A stretch of 64,000 nucleotides of DNA from Hespellia stercorisuis DSM 15480 (lineage in GTDB: Bacteria; Bacillota; Clostridia; Lachnospirales; Lachnospiraceae), in contig NZ_FQZY01000012.1 in the NCBI RefSeq assembly GCF_900142165.1, positions 1 through 64,000 of the forward strand, in the 5' to 3' direction. The notes under the pieces were generated by a model. The model made no database searches, was not told where the DNA came from, and saw only the letters and a list, made by a program, of their open reading frames with translations. Position numbers and translations under genes: made by a program. Numbering within the stretch: the first letter of the stretch is position 1; every line of letters begins with the position of its first letter. Positions 27,082 to 35,147 of this stretch are shown in pieces.

Positions 27082-28053
27082 ATGGAAATTAGTGTAATCA
27101 GCTTTTCGGAAAAAGGAAATATGCTTGCGGAGGAGGTCTTTCGCGACTGGGAGCAGGGAACGGTCACAATCTGCTGCAAACACGGAGGCGGCGGACCGGA
27201 GAATATGAAGGTCTGGGCGAAAGAGCAGTTTGCCGCAAAGCGTGCACTGGTCTTTATCGGAGCCTGCGGAATCGCGGTGCGGACCATTGCACCCTTCATC
27301 GGGGACAAGCTGACGGACAGTCCCGTGCTCTGCATGGATGAGGCCGGACAGTTTGTGATCCCCCTTCTGTCTGGACATGTCGGCGGTGCCAACGAACTTG
27401 CCGGGCTGATCGCAGGGAAGACGGGGGCGGTCCCTGTCATCACCACGGCCACGGATGTGAACGAGACCTTTGCAGTGGATCTGTTCGCCAAAAAGAATCA
27501 TCTGACCATACAGAACAAAGAGGGCATCGCAAAAATTTCGGCCAAGGTGCTGAAAAAAGAGATGGTGGATATCGTGATCTCTACGGATCTGACGCAGCTC
27601 TCCCACGGAATTCTCCGTCTCAAGCCAAAAGAATACATTATCGGAATCGGATGCAGAAGGGGCAAAGCGTATCAAAGTCTGGCAGCATTTATTGAAAAGT
27701 GGCTGGATGTACTGCAGCTGGACCGCTCGGATGTGCTCATGCTGGCATCGATCGATCTGAAGAAAGAGGAGCCGGGGCTTGTACGGTGGGCGGGCAGCAA
27801 CCGGATTCCGTTCCAGACATATACCGCAGAGGAGCTGCAGGCAGTGCCCGGTGAATTTCTGGCTTCTGAATTTGTCAGGAAATGTACCGGCGCAGACAAT
27901 GTGTGCGAACGGGCGGCTATGAGGGCGGCAGGACCGGATGGAGAAGTGGTGCTGCCCAAACAGGCGGAGGACGGCATGACAATTGCGGTGGTCCGGAAGA
28001 AATGGGAGCTTGATACAGAAAATCAGGAAGGAATCATAATTGATGAAGCATAA
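27082..28053 (+). CDS. cbiG: Cobalt-precorrin-5A hydrolase
   Basis: The 323-residue protein opens the delta-lactone of cobalt-precorrin-5A, releasing acetaldehyde. FIGACGIAVRTIAPFIGDKLTD, LSGHVGGANELAGLIAG and the C-terminal GIGCRRGKAYQSL block (CbiG_C) are present. It overlaps cbiH by 11 nt. Confidence 0.93.
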   Translation: MEISVISFSEKGNMLAEEVFRDWEQGTVTICCKHGGGGPENMKVWAKEQFAAKRALVFIGACGIAVRTIAPFIGDKLTDSPVLCMDEAGQFVIPLLSGHVGGANELAGLIAGKTGAVPVITTATDVNETFAVDLFAKKNHLTIQNKEGIAKISAKVLKKEMVDIVISTDLTQLSHGILRLKPKEYIIGIGCRRGKAYQSLAAFIEKWLDVLQLDRSDVLMLASIDLKKEEPGLVRWAGSNRIPFQTYTAEELQAVPGEFLASEFVRKCTGADNVCERAAMRAAGPDGEVVLPKQAEDGMTIAVVRKKWELDTENQEGIIIDEA

Positions 28054-28777
28054 AATATTCGTAGTCGGGATGGGACCGGGGAAAGAAAACATGATGACCC
28101 CGCAGGCAATGGAAGTGTTGGAGGCAAGTGATACCATCATTGGATACCCGGTGTATCTGAATCTGCTGGGAGAGCATTTTCGGGAAAAAGAACTGCTTTC
28201 AACGCCAATGCGTCAGGAGGTGGAACGGTGCAGAATGTGTTTTGAAGAAGCCGGGAAGGGAAAGACCGTGTCCATGATCTGCAGCGGGGATGCCGGAATC
28301 TATGGGATGGCATCGCTGATGTACGAGATCGGACGGGAGTATCCGGAGGCAGAACTTCAGGTCATACCGGGAATCACGGCAGCAAACAGCGGCGCGGCCG
28401 TCCTCGGAGCACCGCTGAATCATGACTTCTGCGTGATCAGTTTAAGTGATCTGCTGACACCCTGGGAAAGAATCGAAAAGCGCCTGGCTGCCGCGGCCGA
28501 CGGAGACTTTGCAATTGCAATTTACAATCCGTCCAGCCACAAGCGGGCAGATTATCTGAAACGTGCCTGTGACATTTTGCTGGATCATGGTGTGGAGGAA
28601 ACGCGTGCCTGCGGCTATGTGGAAAACATCGGGCGGGAGGGCACAGCGTGTGAAGTGTGCACCATCCGGGAGCTCAGGGACCGGACCGTCAATATGTTTA
28701 CCACCGTCTTTATCGGCAATTCACAGTCGGAGATCATAGACGGAAAACTGATTACAAAGAGAGGATACCAGGTATGA
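28043..28777 (+). CDS. cbiH: Cobalt-factor III / precorrin-3B C17-methyltransferase
   Basis: The 244-residue methylase has FVVGMGPGKENMMTPQAMEVL and ICSGDAGIYGMASLMYEI, the CbiH/CobJ subtype, with PGITAANSGAAVLGAPLNHDF after it. It performs ring contraction and C-17 methylation. ATG 28043 follows AGGAAGGA; a TTG directly upstream is less likely. It overlaps cbiG and the next gene. Confidence 0.93.
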   Translation: MKHKIFVVGMGPGKENMMTPQAMEVLEASDTIIGYPVYLNLLGEHFREKELLSTPMRQEVERCRMCFEEAGKGKTVSMICSGDAGIYGMASLMYEIGREYPEAELQVIPGITAANSGAAVLGAPLNHDFCVISLSDLLTPWERIEKRLAAAADGDFAIAIYNPSSHKRADYLKRACDILLDHGVEETRACGYVENIGREGTACEVCTIRELRDRTVNMFTTVFIGNSQSEIIDGKLITKRGYQV

Positions 28778-30882
28778 GCAGAATATTGATCTTTTCCGGG
28801 ACGACGGAAGGCAGGAGACTCGCAGAACTGCTCTCTGCGAACCGGATAGAATGCGAGATTTCTGTGGCGACGGAGTACGGCGAATATGTGATGCCAAAGC
28901 TGGATCATGTGACCGTTCATACCGGGCGCATGGAGACCGGAGAGATGACGGAATTTATCCGAAACGGTGCATTTGATGCGGTAGTGGATGCGACCCATCC
29001 ATTTGCAGCCGTGGTGTCGGAGCACATCCGGGAGAGCCTTGCGGGAACGGAGATCCCGTATCTGCGGCTGAAGCGGAGTACGACAGTCCTGCAGAAGGAA
29101 GAAAATGCGAAAGCATTGGAGCAGAAGACATTAAACTTACGAACATCGACGCAAGCCGGAAAGACAGAAAAATCAGGTGAAAACAACGGACAGGACAGGT
29201 ATTATTTTGACACGGCGGCAGCGTGTGCCAAGGCCCTGGAGAGATGTGGCGGCAATATCCTGCTCACGACCGGGAGCAAGGATCTGGCAGCATATTGTGA
29301 GAATGAAGAATTGAAAAAGCGGCTGTATGTGCGCGTCCTTCCGGGGCAGGAGAGCATTGCCATCTGCGAGGCAAACAGGATTTGGGGAAAACAGATCATT
29401 GCCATGCAGGGACCCTTCGGCACAGAATTGAACCGGGCGTTGATCCGTCAATTTAAAATCCGTGCACTCGTGACCAAGGAAAGCGGTGCGGCAGGCGGAT
29501 ACGGCGAAAAACTTGCGGCGGCGGATGAGGAAAGGATTCCGGTGTATGTGATCGGAAACCCGGAAAAAGAAAAACCGGGCGATTCTTTTTCGGAGGTCTG
29601 TGGCCGGATATCAGAAATTACGGGAAAACGCATTCGAAACCAGCTCGCCCTTGTCGGAGTCGGAATGGGGACCCGGGATTTCCTCACCGTTGCGGCGGAT
29701 CGGGAGATCCGTCGGGCCGATTATATCTTCGGCGCACCGAGACTGTTGGAAACGTTGGAGACATTGGAGACAGATGCTGTTTTAAAGCCATATTATCTCG
29801 CGCGGGATATCCTGCCTTGTCTGGACCGGCTGACCGGAAGAGGCGTGAACATCGTCGTGCTCTTCTCCGGGGACACCGGATTTTACAGCGGATGCCATAA
29901 ATTATATGAAAATGTAAAAAACAGGGAAGACTGTAATACCGTGATTTTCCCGGGAATTTCCGCGATCTCCGGCATGGCGGCGGCCACCGGAGTGCCGTGG
30001 CAGGATGCCCGGATTCTGAGCATACATGGTCACGGAGAGGATGTGTTGTGGAAGGGACAGCTGCTGGATGCCGTGCGGCATACAGCCAGAACCTGGCTTT
30101 TGGTGTCCGGCGCTGGGGACGTGCGGCTCCTGGGAGAGATGCTGTCGGAGGCGGCCCTGGATTTTTGCCAGGTTATGACTGGTTTTCAGCTGTCCTACCC
30201 GGAACAGGAAATCCAGACGCTCACCCCTGCGGAATGTGCGAAGGTGGAGCGGGAAGGTCTGTACATCTGTCTGATTTTGAATCCCCAGGCAGAGAAAAGA
30301 TTGGTGTGCCACGGAATGAAGGATGTATGCTTTGTCCGGGACAAAGTGCCAATGACAAAAGAGGAAATCCGTGAAATATCAATCTGCAGGCTGGGACTCC
30401 TGGAGGATTCCGTTGTGTATGACATCGGAAGCGGCACCGGCTCCATCGCCGTGGAAATTGCGGTAAAAAGCCCCGGAATCCAGGTCTATGCCATAGAAAA
30501 GAAACCACGGGCACTGGAGCTGATCCGGGAAAACAAGAGAAAATTTGCAGCCTTTAATATCGAAGTGACCGAGGGGGAGGCACCGGAAGCACTGGAACCG
30601 CTCCCTGCGGCAACCCACGCATTTATCGGCGGAAGTGGCGGGAAACTGGAAAAAATCCTGGATGCCCTGTATCTGAAAAATCCACAGATGAAGGTGGTGC
30701 TGAATGCGGTCAGTCTGGAAACTGTCCAGAAGATGGCTGAACTGAAAAAAGATCGCCGGATCTGCAATCTGGAGATCATCCAGGTGCAGGTGAATCGAGC
30801 AAAAGAAATCGGAAGTTATCAGTTGATGCAGGCGGAAAATCCGGTCTGTATCTGTTCCTTCCAGTTTCAGAAAGAAGTGTAA
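28774..30882 (+). CDS. Trifunctional fusion CbiJ-CbiE-CbiT (precorrin-6A reductase and C5,15-methyltransferase/decarboxylase)
   Basis: The 702-residue product carries three pathway enzymes. Residues ~1-285 are CbiJ: RILIFSGTTEGRRLAELL, DATHPFAAVV, PYLRLKRS and MQGPFGTELN. Residues ~290-495 are CbiE: NQLALVGVGMGTRDFLTVAA, LFSGDTGFYSG, GISAISGMAAATGVPW. Residues ~500-702 are CbiT: KVPMTKEEIREISICRLGL, VVYDIGSGTGSIAVEIA. They reduce cobalt-precorrin-6A, methylate C-5 and C-15 and decarboxylate the C-12 acetate, which are consecutive steps. CbiET fusions are common; adding CbiJ at the front is rarer. ATG 28774 overlaps cbiH by 4 nt. The longer frame starting at 28657 is out of register with CbiJ's true N-terminus. 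Confidence 0.93.
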   Translation: MSRILIFSGTTEGRRLAELLSANRIECEISVATEYGEYVMPKLDHVTVHTGRMETGEMTEFIRNGAFDAVVDATHPFAAVVSEHIRESLAGTEIPYLRLKRSTTVLQKEENAKALEQKTLNLRTSTQAGKTEKSGENNGQDRYYFDTAAACAKALERCGGNILLTTGSKDLAAYCENEELKKRLYVRVLPGQESIAICEANRIWGKQIIAMQGPFGTELNRALIRQFKIRALVTKESGAAGGYGEKLAAADEERIPVYVIGNPEKEKPGDSFSEVCGRISEITGKRIRNQLALVGVGMGTRDFLTVAADREIRRADYIFGAPRLLETLETLETDAVLKPYYLARDILPCLDRLTGRGVNIVVLFSGDTGFYSGCHKLYENVKNREDCNTVIFPGISAISGMAAATGVPWQDARILSIHGHGEDVLWKGQLLDAVRHTARTWLLVSGAGDVRLLGEMLSEAALDFCQVMTGFQLSYPEQEIQTLTPAECAKVEREGLYICLILNPQAEKRLVCHGMKDVCFVRDKVPMTKEEIREISICRLGLLEDSVVYDIGSGTGSIAVEIAVKSPGIQVYAIEKKPRALELIRENKRKFAAFNIEVTEGEAPEALEPLPAATHAFIGGSGGKLEKILDALYLKNPQMKVVLNAVSLETVQKMAELKKDRRICNLEIIQVQVNRAKEIGSYQLMQAENPVCICSFQFQKEV

Positions 30883-32316
30883 ATGAGAACACCCAGAGTG
30901 ATGATTGCCGCAGTAAAAAGCGGCAGTGGAAAAACGACAATTACATGTGCGCTGTTAAAACAGCTGCAAAAGAGAGGAAAAAATCTGCTGTCCTTCAAGT
31001 GTGGACCGGACTTTATCGACCCCATGTTCCACGAACAGATTCTTCAGATCCCTTCCAGAAATCTGGATTCCTATTTTTCATCGGAGGAGCAGGTAAGAGC
31101 GCTGTTTCTGCTGGATCAGAGTGGATCACAGATCTCGGTGGTGGAAGGCGTCATGGGCTTATACGACGGACTCGGCGGTATCCGGGAGGAGGGATCCACC
31201 TACCATCTTGCGGGGATTCTTCAGATACCCATTGTTCTGGTGGTGGATGCACATGGGATGGGAAGGTCTGTCATTGCGCTGCTTGCAGGTTTTCTGCAGT
31301 ATGACAGGCGGCACCTGATCCATGGTGTGATATTGAACCGGACCAGCAAAATGTTCTGCGCTTCCATCGCCCCGGAGATTGAAAGAGAACTGGGGATTAA
31401 GGTGTATGGCTGTGTTCCCGGACAGAAGGAACTGAATCTGAAGAGCCGCCATCTGGGGCTTGTGATGCCGGAGGAGATAGAGACCGTGGAGAATACGCTG
31501 GCGCGTGCCGGAATGCTGATGGAAGAAAATGTGGATATCGATGGGATCCTGGCACTGGCAGAGTCTGCCGAAGAAATGGAAATGTCAGAGAGCCAGATCA
31601 ACAAGAGCCTGTATGGAGAGCCGTGTGGAGATCAGAACTTAGAGTGCGAAACGAAGAAAATAAGGATTGCGATTGCAAGGGATGAGGCCTTTTGCTTTTA
31701 TTATCGGGATAATCTGAAGATTTTAGAACATTTCGGTGCAGAACTGGTTCCATTTTCGCCATTGCATGACCGGAAACTTCCGGAGCATATCCGTGGCCTG
31801 ATTCTGGGGGGCGGATATCCGGAGCTATACGGGGAGGAGCTTTCCGAAAATAAAGAGATGAGAGAGGCGGTTGCGGCTGCAATTCGCGGGGGCCTGCCAT
31901 CTTTTGCGGAGTGCGGCGGATTTATGTATCTTCACGAGAATCTGACGGATGAGCATGCACAGACTTATCCGATGGTCGGTGTGATTCCGGCAGATGTCTC
32001 CTATGTGGGCAGACTGGTGCGCTTCGGCTATATGGAACTTGCAGAAAAAATTCCTATGTTTCTGCCGGAGCACACCGGGATTCGTGGACATGAGTTTCAT
32101 TATTATGACAGCACTGCAAATGGAACCGATTGTCTGGCGAAAAAGCCGGTGACGGGCAGAGCGTGGGAATGCGTGCAGGAAGAACGAAATCATTTCTGGG
32201 GGTTCCCGCATCTGTACTACGCGTCGAATACCGCATTTGCAAAACATTTTATTGATGAATGTCTCCGCCGGCCTGCCCTTTGGGCGAACACGGGGAGCGC
32301 ATTACATCTGAAGTAG
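30883..32316 (+). CDS. cbiA: Cobyrinate a,c-diamide synthase
   Basis: The 477-residue amidotransferase has the ATPase loop VKSGSGKTTITCALLKQL, VVEGVMGLYDGLGG and the glutaminase block LGGGYPELYGEEL, with the nucleophile in FAECGGFMYL and His in IRGHEFHYYDS. It makes the a- and c-amides from glutamine and ATP. The ATG follows the fusion gene's stop immediately. The last residues (RRPALWANTGSALHLK) extend past the family core and overlap nothing. Confidence 0.94.
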   Translation: MRTPRVMIAAVKSGSGKTTITCALLKQLQKRGKNLLSFKCGPDFIDPMFHEQILQIPSRNLDSYFSSEEQVRALFLLDQSGSQISVVEGVMGLYDGLGGIREEGSTYHLAGILQIPIVLVVDAHGMGRSVIALLAGFLQYDRRHLIHGVILNRTSKMFCASIAPEIERELGIKVYGCVPGQKELNLKSRHLGLVMPEEIETVENTLARAGMLMEENVDIDGILALAESAEEMEMSESQINKSLYGEPCGDQNLECETKKIRIAIARDEAFCFYYRDNLKILEHFGAELVPFSPLHDRKLPEHIRGLILGGGYPELYGEELSENKEMREAVAAAIRGGLPSFAECGGFMYLHENLTDEHAQTYPMVGVIPADVSYVGRLVRFGYMELAEKIPMFLPEHTGIRGHEFHYYDSTANGTDCLAKKPVTGRAWECVQEERNHFWGFPHLYYASNTAFAKHFIDECLRRPALWANTGSALHLK

Positions 32317-32327
32317 GAGGGAAGAAA

Positions 32328-33032
32328 ATGAGTGGAATATTGTATGGAATCGGTGTCGGCCCCGGAGATCCGGAGCTGCTCACGCTAAAGGCGGTCAGGA
32401 CAATCCGCGCCTGCGATGTGGTGATTCTGCCGACCGAACCAAAAGAAGACTGTTATGCCTACCGAATCGTGAAAGATATCCTTCCTGAAATCGATGAGAA
32501 GGAAATCCTGTGCAGGCATTTCCCAATGATCCGGGATCCGGAGCAGCTTGCCCGGGCGCATGCGGCGATCTATGCGGATATCTCCGGGTGTCTCGAGAAA
32601 AATAAAAAGGCGGCGTTTCTGACAATCGGGGATCCGTCTCTTTATTCTACATTCAGCTACATTCACGAGAGAGCCGTGGAACACGGATTTCTGACGGAAG
32701 TGATTGCGGGCGTACCGTCAATCTGCGCCGCCGCGGCAAGGGCGGGGATTCCCCTGGGCGGTGCCAGGGATGAAATTCATATAATTCCGGGTGCCGGTGA
32801 TGTCAGAAGGACACTGGCTTACCCGGGCACGAAAGTGTATATGAAATCTGGAAAACAGCTTCATGAAATAAAAAAGATATTGGAAGAGCAGCAGTCCATG
32901 CACGAGATCTGGGCAGTTTCAAACTGTGGGATGGCAGATGAAAAGGTGATGTGCGGGCTGCAGAGCATCGATGCAGACAGTGGGTATCTTACGATCATTA
33001 TTGTGAAAGAAAATGATGTCAGGTCTTCATAG
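32328..33032 (+). CDS. cbiL: Cobalt-factor II / precorrin-2 C20-methyltransferase
   Basis: The 234-residue methylase begins LYGIGVGPGDPELLTLKAV with ILPTEPKEDCYAYRIV after it, the CbiL/CobI type. ATG 32328 has TAGGAGGG just upstream, overlapping the cbiA stop; the longer frame starts inside cbiA and is rejected. It methylates C-20 early in the pathway although it is last among the ring-building genes here. Confidence 0.93.
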   Translation: MSGILYGIGVGPGDPELLTLKAVRTIRACDVVILPTEPKEDCYAYRIVKDILPEIDEKEILCRHFPMIRDPEQLARAHAAIYADISGCLEKNKKAAFLTIGDPSLYSTFSYIHERAVEHGFLTEVIAGVPSICAAAARAGIPLGGARDEIHIIPGAGDVRRTLAYPGTKVYMKSGKQLHEIKKILEEQQSMHEIWAVSNCGMADEKVMCGLQSIDADSGYLTIIIVKENDVRSS

Positions 33033-33125
33033 AAAACCCGATATGCAGCGTCAGCCCGTTTGCTGCAGGCAAACCTGATACGGGCTGATGTCAAGATGGG
33101 CTGGTGTCAAGAAGGAGGAAGAGAA

Positions 33126-33359
33126 ATGAAAAATTCTTATCGTTTTTTTGAGAACAGGGACTGTCAGTATTATCCGTGCCACGAGGGGCTTGAGGATTTC
33201 AACTGTCTGTTCTGTTATTGCCCGCTGTACAGCAGGGAGCACTGTCCCGGTAGACCAGAGTATAAAGAGATCAACGGGCGGAGGGTGAAAATCTGTTCAA
33301 ATTGTACGTTTCCGCATAAGCCGGAAAATTATGATGCGATTATTCAGTTTTTAAAGTAG
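33126..33359 (+). CDS. Cysteine-rich small-domain protein of the cobalamin operon
   Basis: The 77-residue protein has eight cysteines (C13, C18, C27, C30, C32, C40, C57, C60), with the motifs CHEGLEDFNCLFCYCPLY and CSNCTFPHKPENYD. It fits the 'cysteine-rich small domain' family that is often linked to or fused with cobalamin genes. Metal or Fe-S binding is likely from the Cys spacing; the exact role is not established. ATG 33126 is preceded by AGGAGGAAGAG. It is the last gene of the operon. Confidence 0.85.
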   Translation: MKNSYRFFENRDCQYYPCHEGLEDFNCLFCYCPLYSREHCPGRPEYKEINGRRVKICSNCTFPHKPENYDAIIQFLK

Positions 33360-33407
33360 AGGAAGTGATTCGGCGGATTCCTAAGTCCGCTGGCTCCATT
33401 GAAAAAA

Positions 33408-33434
33408 TTAGCACGCAGTGCTTGACAGTTGCAG
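33408..33434 (+). promoter_or_regulatory. Degenerate CIRCE-like copy with TTGACA
   Basis: The left arm TTAGCACGC, the 9-nt spacer AGTGCTTGA and the next CAGT match the clpB CIRCE at 35056 with two differences, but the right arm is broken (CAGTTGCAG). TTGACA is present, with no good -10. It leads straight into a terminator, so it is probably a relic rather than an active promoter. Confidence 0.5.
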
Positions 33435-33453
33435 TCAATTTTTGTCTTACTTT

Positions 33454-33506
33454 AACAGATACGATAGATCCTGTAAATATTGGGTTCTATCGTATCTGTT
33501 GTTTTT
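33454..33506 (+). terminator. Strong terminator at the end of the cobalamin operon
   Basis: A perfect 15-bp stem (33454-33468 with 33486-33500) and a 17-nt loop are followed by GTTTTT. It lies about 95 nt after the last operon gene. Confidence 0.85.
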
Positions 33507-33567
33507 GTGTGGGGATGTCTAATGGGGGCAAATGATGCGGGAATGCCAAGAAGCATAATCCTATTAT

Positions 33568-33945
33568 TCAGCAGATGACCGATCCCAATGCCAATGTTTC
33601 TTCATGCTCTAGATCATGTACCGTGATCCTGTTTTTTGCGGGATCTACAATCCAATACTCACGCACACCAAAGCTTCTATATTTAAAAAGCTTGATCGAA
33701 TAATCCATTCTGACAGATCCGGGCGACACTACCTCTATAATCAAATCTGGAGCTCCGTGACACCCATTTTCATCCAGCTTGTCTTTATCACATACTACCA
33801 TCATATCCGGCTCTACATAATTATCGTTTTCATTCAGGTAAACAGCAAACGGCGTAATAATTGCTTTACATTTTCCGCTTTCCTTTTTCAAAAACATCCG
33901 AAACTCACCATATAGAAATCCCCAGCGGATATTACATACGGTATG
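33568..33945 (-). pseudogene. Truncated Uma2-family (DUF820) nuclease-like gene
   Basis: The frame encodes the Uma2 core: YVEPDMMVVCDKDKL, APDLIIEVVSPGS and REYWIVDPAKNRITV, the PD-(D/E)XK-type motif order of this family. The ATG-bounded part (to 33897) lacks the family's first ~70 residues; open sequence continues only to 33945, where a TAA stands. The C-terminus stops at GSVIC, before the usual final strand. Both ends are therefore missing and I read it as decayed, though a short product is possible. Confidence 0.65.
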
Positions 33946-34010
33946 TTAGCAGCTGGAAGCTGTCTTTTAACAGCTGTTGTTGACCAGCTCCACGAGAATT
34001 GTGAAAAATA

Positions 34011-34937
34011 TTAATTAACAGCTATCCACCCCTCTTTTCCAAAGAACTCACTTGGTGATTCGGAATTGAAATTTGCCGGATAAAAACCATTTTTCAATTT
34101 GTCTGCACTGGCCATAGGGGCCATATACCATGTACCATTGTAATACATCATACTTGTGGTAGAATGGTTGGTACTATCATTCTTTCCAAAACGTGATGCA
34201 TCTTCCGTATAATAATACACAATTGTCCCATCCCTCAGTACATATGGAGCAACCGTCAGTTCGCTGTTTGCATATTTCTGTAAGACTGACTTTATCTGCG
34301 TTTCCGTATAATCAGACTGCTTTTCATTCATGCTTTTTGCTAATTTCTCTATCTGATCTTCCGTCAATACATCCGAAACTTTCTCTTTTTTCAAATAATC
34401 CTCAGAATTATTGTTCTTAAAAAAGTTCTGCAAGAACGCCGTATTGTTCTTAGAATTATTTTTATCCTTTATATAAGACTCCCACGCATCCTTTAATGCA
34501 TCCTGTAGATTTTTCAAAGCAGAACCTGTTCCTGTTAAATTTTCTTCCTCATCCCCCGGTTTTTTACCATCATCATGATAGGTACAACGAAACGAAACAT
34601 TTCCAGCCTTAATACTGTTTTCTTCTGCATAGATTGTCCCGCCAGACTGACATTCAAACTCCTCAATCAAACCCATGTCCTTTAATTTCGCAATGACTTC
34701 CGCAGAATCACTATACTTTGTCCAATCAATGTCATCTGTCAATGTCGCCATTGCCGCTGCCCGGCGCATCGTATTACGCTCATTCAAACACACCGTTCTT
34801 CTGGCTTTTTCCAATCGATGTGTAAATATAGGAATGGATACCGCAACCAGTACTGCAATGATTGCCACAACAATCAGTAATTCAGCCAATGTAAATCCTC
34901 GATTACTCCTTCTCGTTTGTCTCTCTTTTCTATTCAT
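34011..34937 (-). CDS. Type IV pilin-like (pseudopilin) protein, orphan
   Basis: The protein has a class III (prepilin) signal RRSNRGFTLAELLIVVAIIAVLVAVSIPIF, quoted here in two parts: cleavage after the Gly of RSNRG and the following Glu5 of FTLAE are in place. The ~270-residue exterior is rich in Asn, Lys and Asp (KDKNNSKNNTAFLQNFFKNN) and ends in a Trp/Tyr-rich domain (MMYYNGTWYMAPM). ATG 34937 has a GAGAAG-type site upstream; an in-frame ATG at 34955 has none. No prepilin peptidase or assembly ATPase is nearby, so it must use machinery encoded elsewhere. Base composition is more AT-rich than its neighbours, suggesting acquisition. Confidence 0.8.
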   Translation of the reverse strand: MNRKERQTRRSNRGFTLAELLIVVAIIAVLVAVSIPIFTHRLEKARRTVCLNERNTMRRAAAMATLTDDIDWTKYSDSAEVIAKLKDMGLIEEFECQSGGTIYAEENSIKAGNVSFRCTYHDDGKKPGDEEENLTGTGSALKNLQDALKDAWESYIKDKNNSKNNTAFLQNFFKNNNSEDYLKKEKVSDVLTEDQIEKLAKSMNEKQSDYTETQIKSVLQKYANSELTVAPYVLRDGTIVYYYTEDASRFGKNDSTNHSTTSMMYYNGTWYMAPMASADKLKNGFYPANFNSESPSEFFGKEGWIAVN

Positions 34938-34983
34938 ATTCTTCTCACAATCCATTTTGACACAAAATTTTTAAGATATATAC

Positions 34984-35012
34984 ATTTTAACAGTTTTACC
35001 ATATAATATCAA
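34984..35012 (-). promoter_or_regulatory. Promoter of the pseudopilin gene
   Basis: Read on the minus strand, TTGATA (35012-35007) and TAAAAT (34989-34984) are 17 nt apart, about 50 nt upstream of the chosen ATG. Confidence 0.55.
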
Positions 35013-35055
35013 CTTCTTAAGTTTTCCGCACACCACTTCAAAAAATTCAGACAAA

Positions 35056-35098
35056 TTAGCACTCGGTGCTTGACAGTGCTAATAATACATGTTATATT
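35056..35098 (+). promoter_or_regulatory. CIRCE operator and promoter of clpB
   Basis: TTAGCACTC-N9-CAGTGCTAA (35056-35082) matches the HrcA-binding CIRCE consensus with one substitution in the right arm. TTGACA (35070-35075) sits inside it and TATATT (35093-35098) is 17 nt further, so bound HrcA would cover the -35 box. Heat-shock control of clpB by HrcA follows from this. Confidence 0.85.
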
Positions 35099-35147
35099 AC
35101 TTGTAGAACATATAAAAATAAATTCCACCAGAAGGAGGATTTGTACT

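Noticed and set aside
28657-28773. Longer N-terminus for the CbiJ-E-T fusion
   Set aside because: Would overlap cbiH by 121 nt and precede the CbiJ nucleotide-binding start, which begins at ATG 28774.
33408-33506. Short RNA gene driven by the degenerate CIRCE promoter and ended by the hairpin at 33454
   Set aside because: No -10 box at the right spacing, and the predicted start would fall in the terminator stem.
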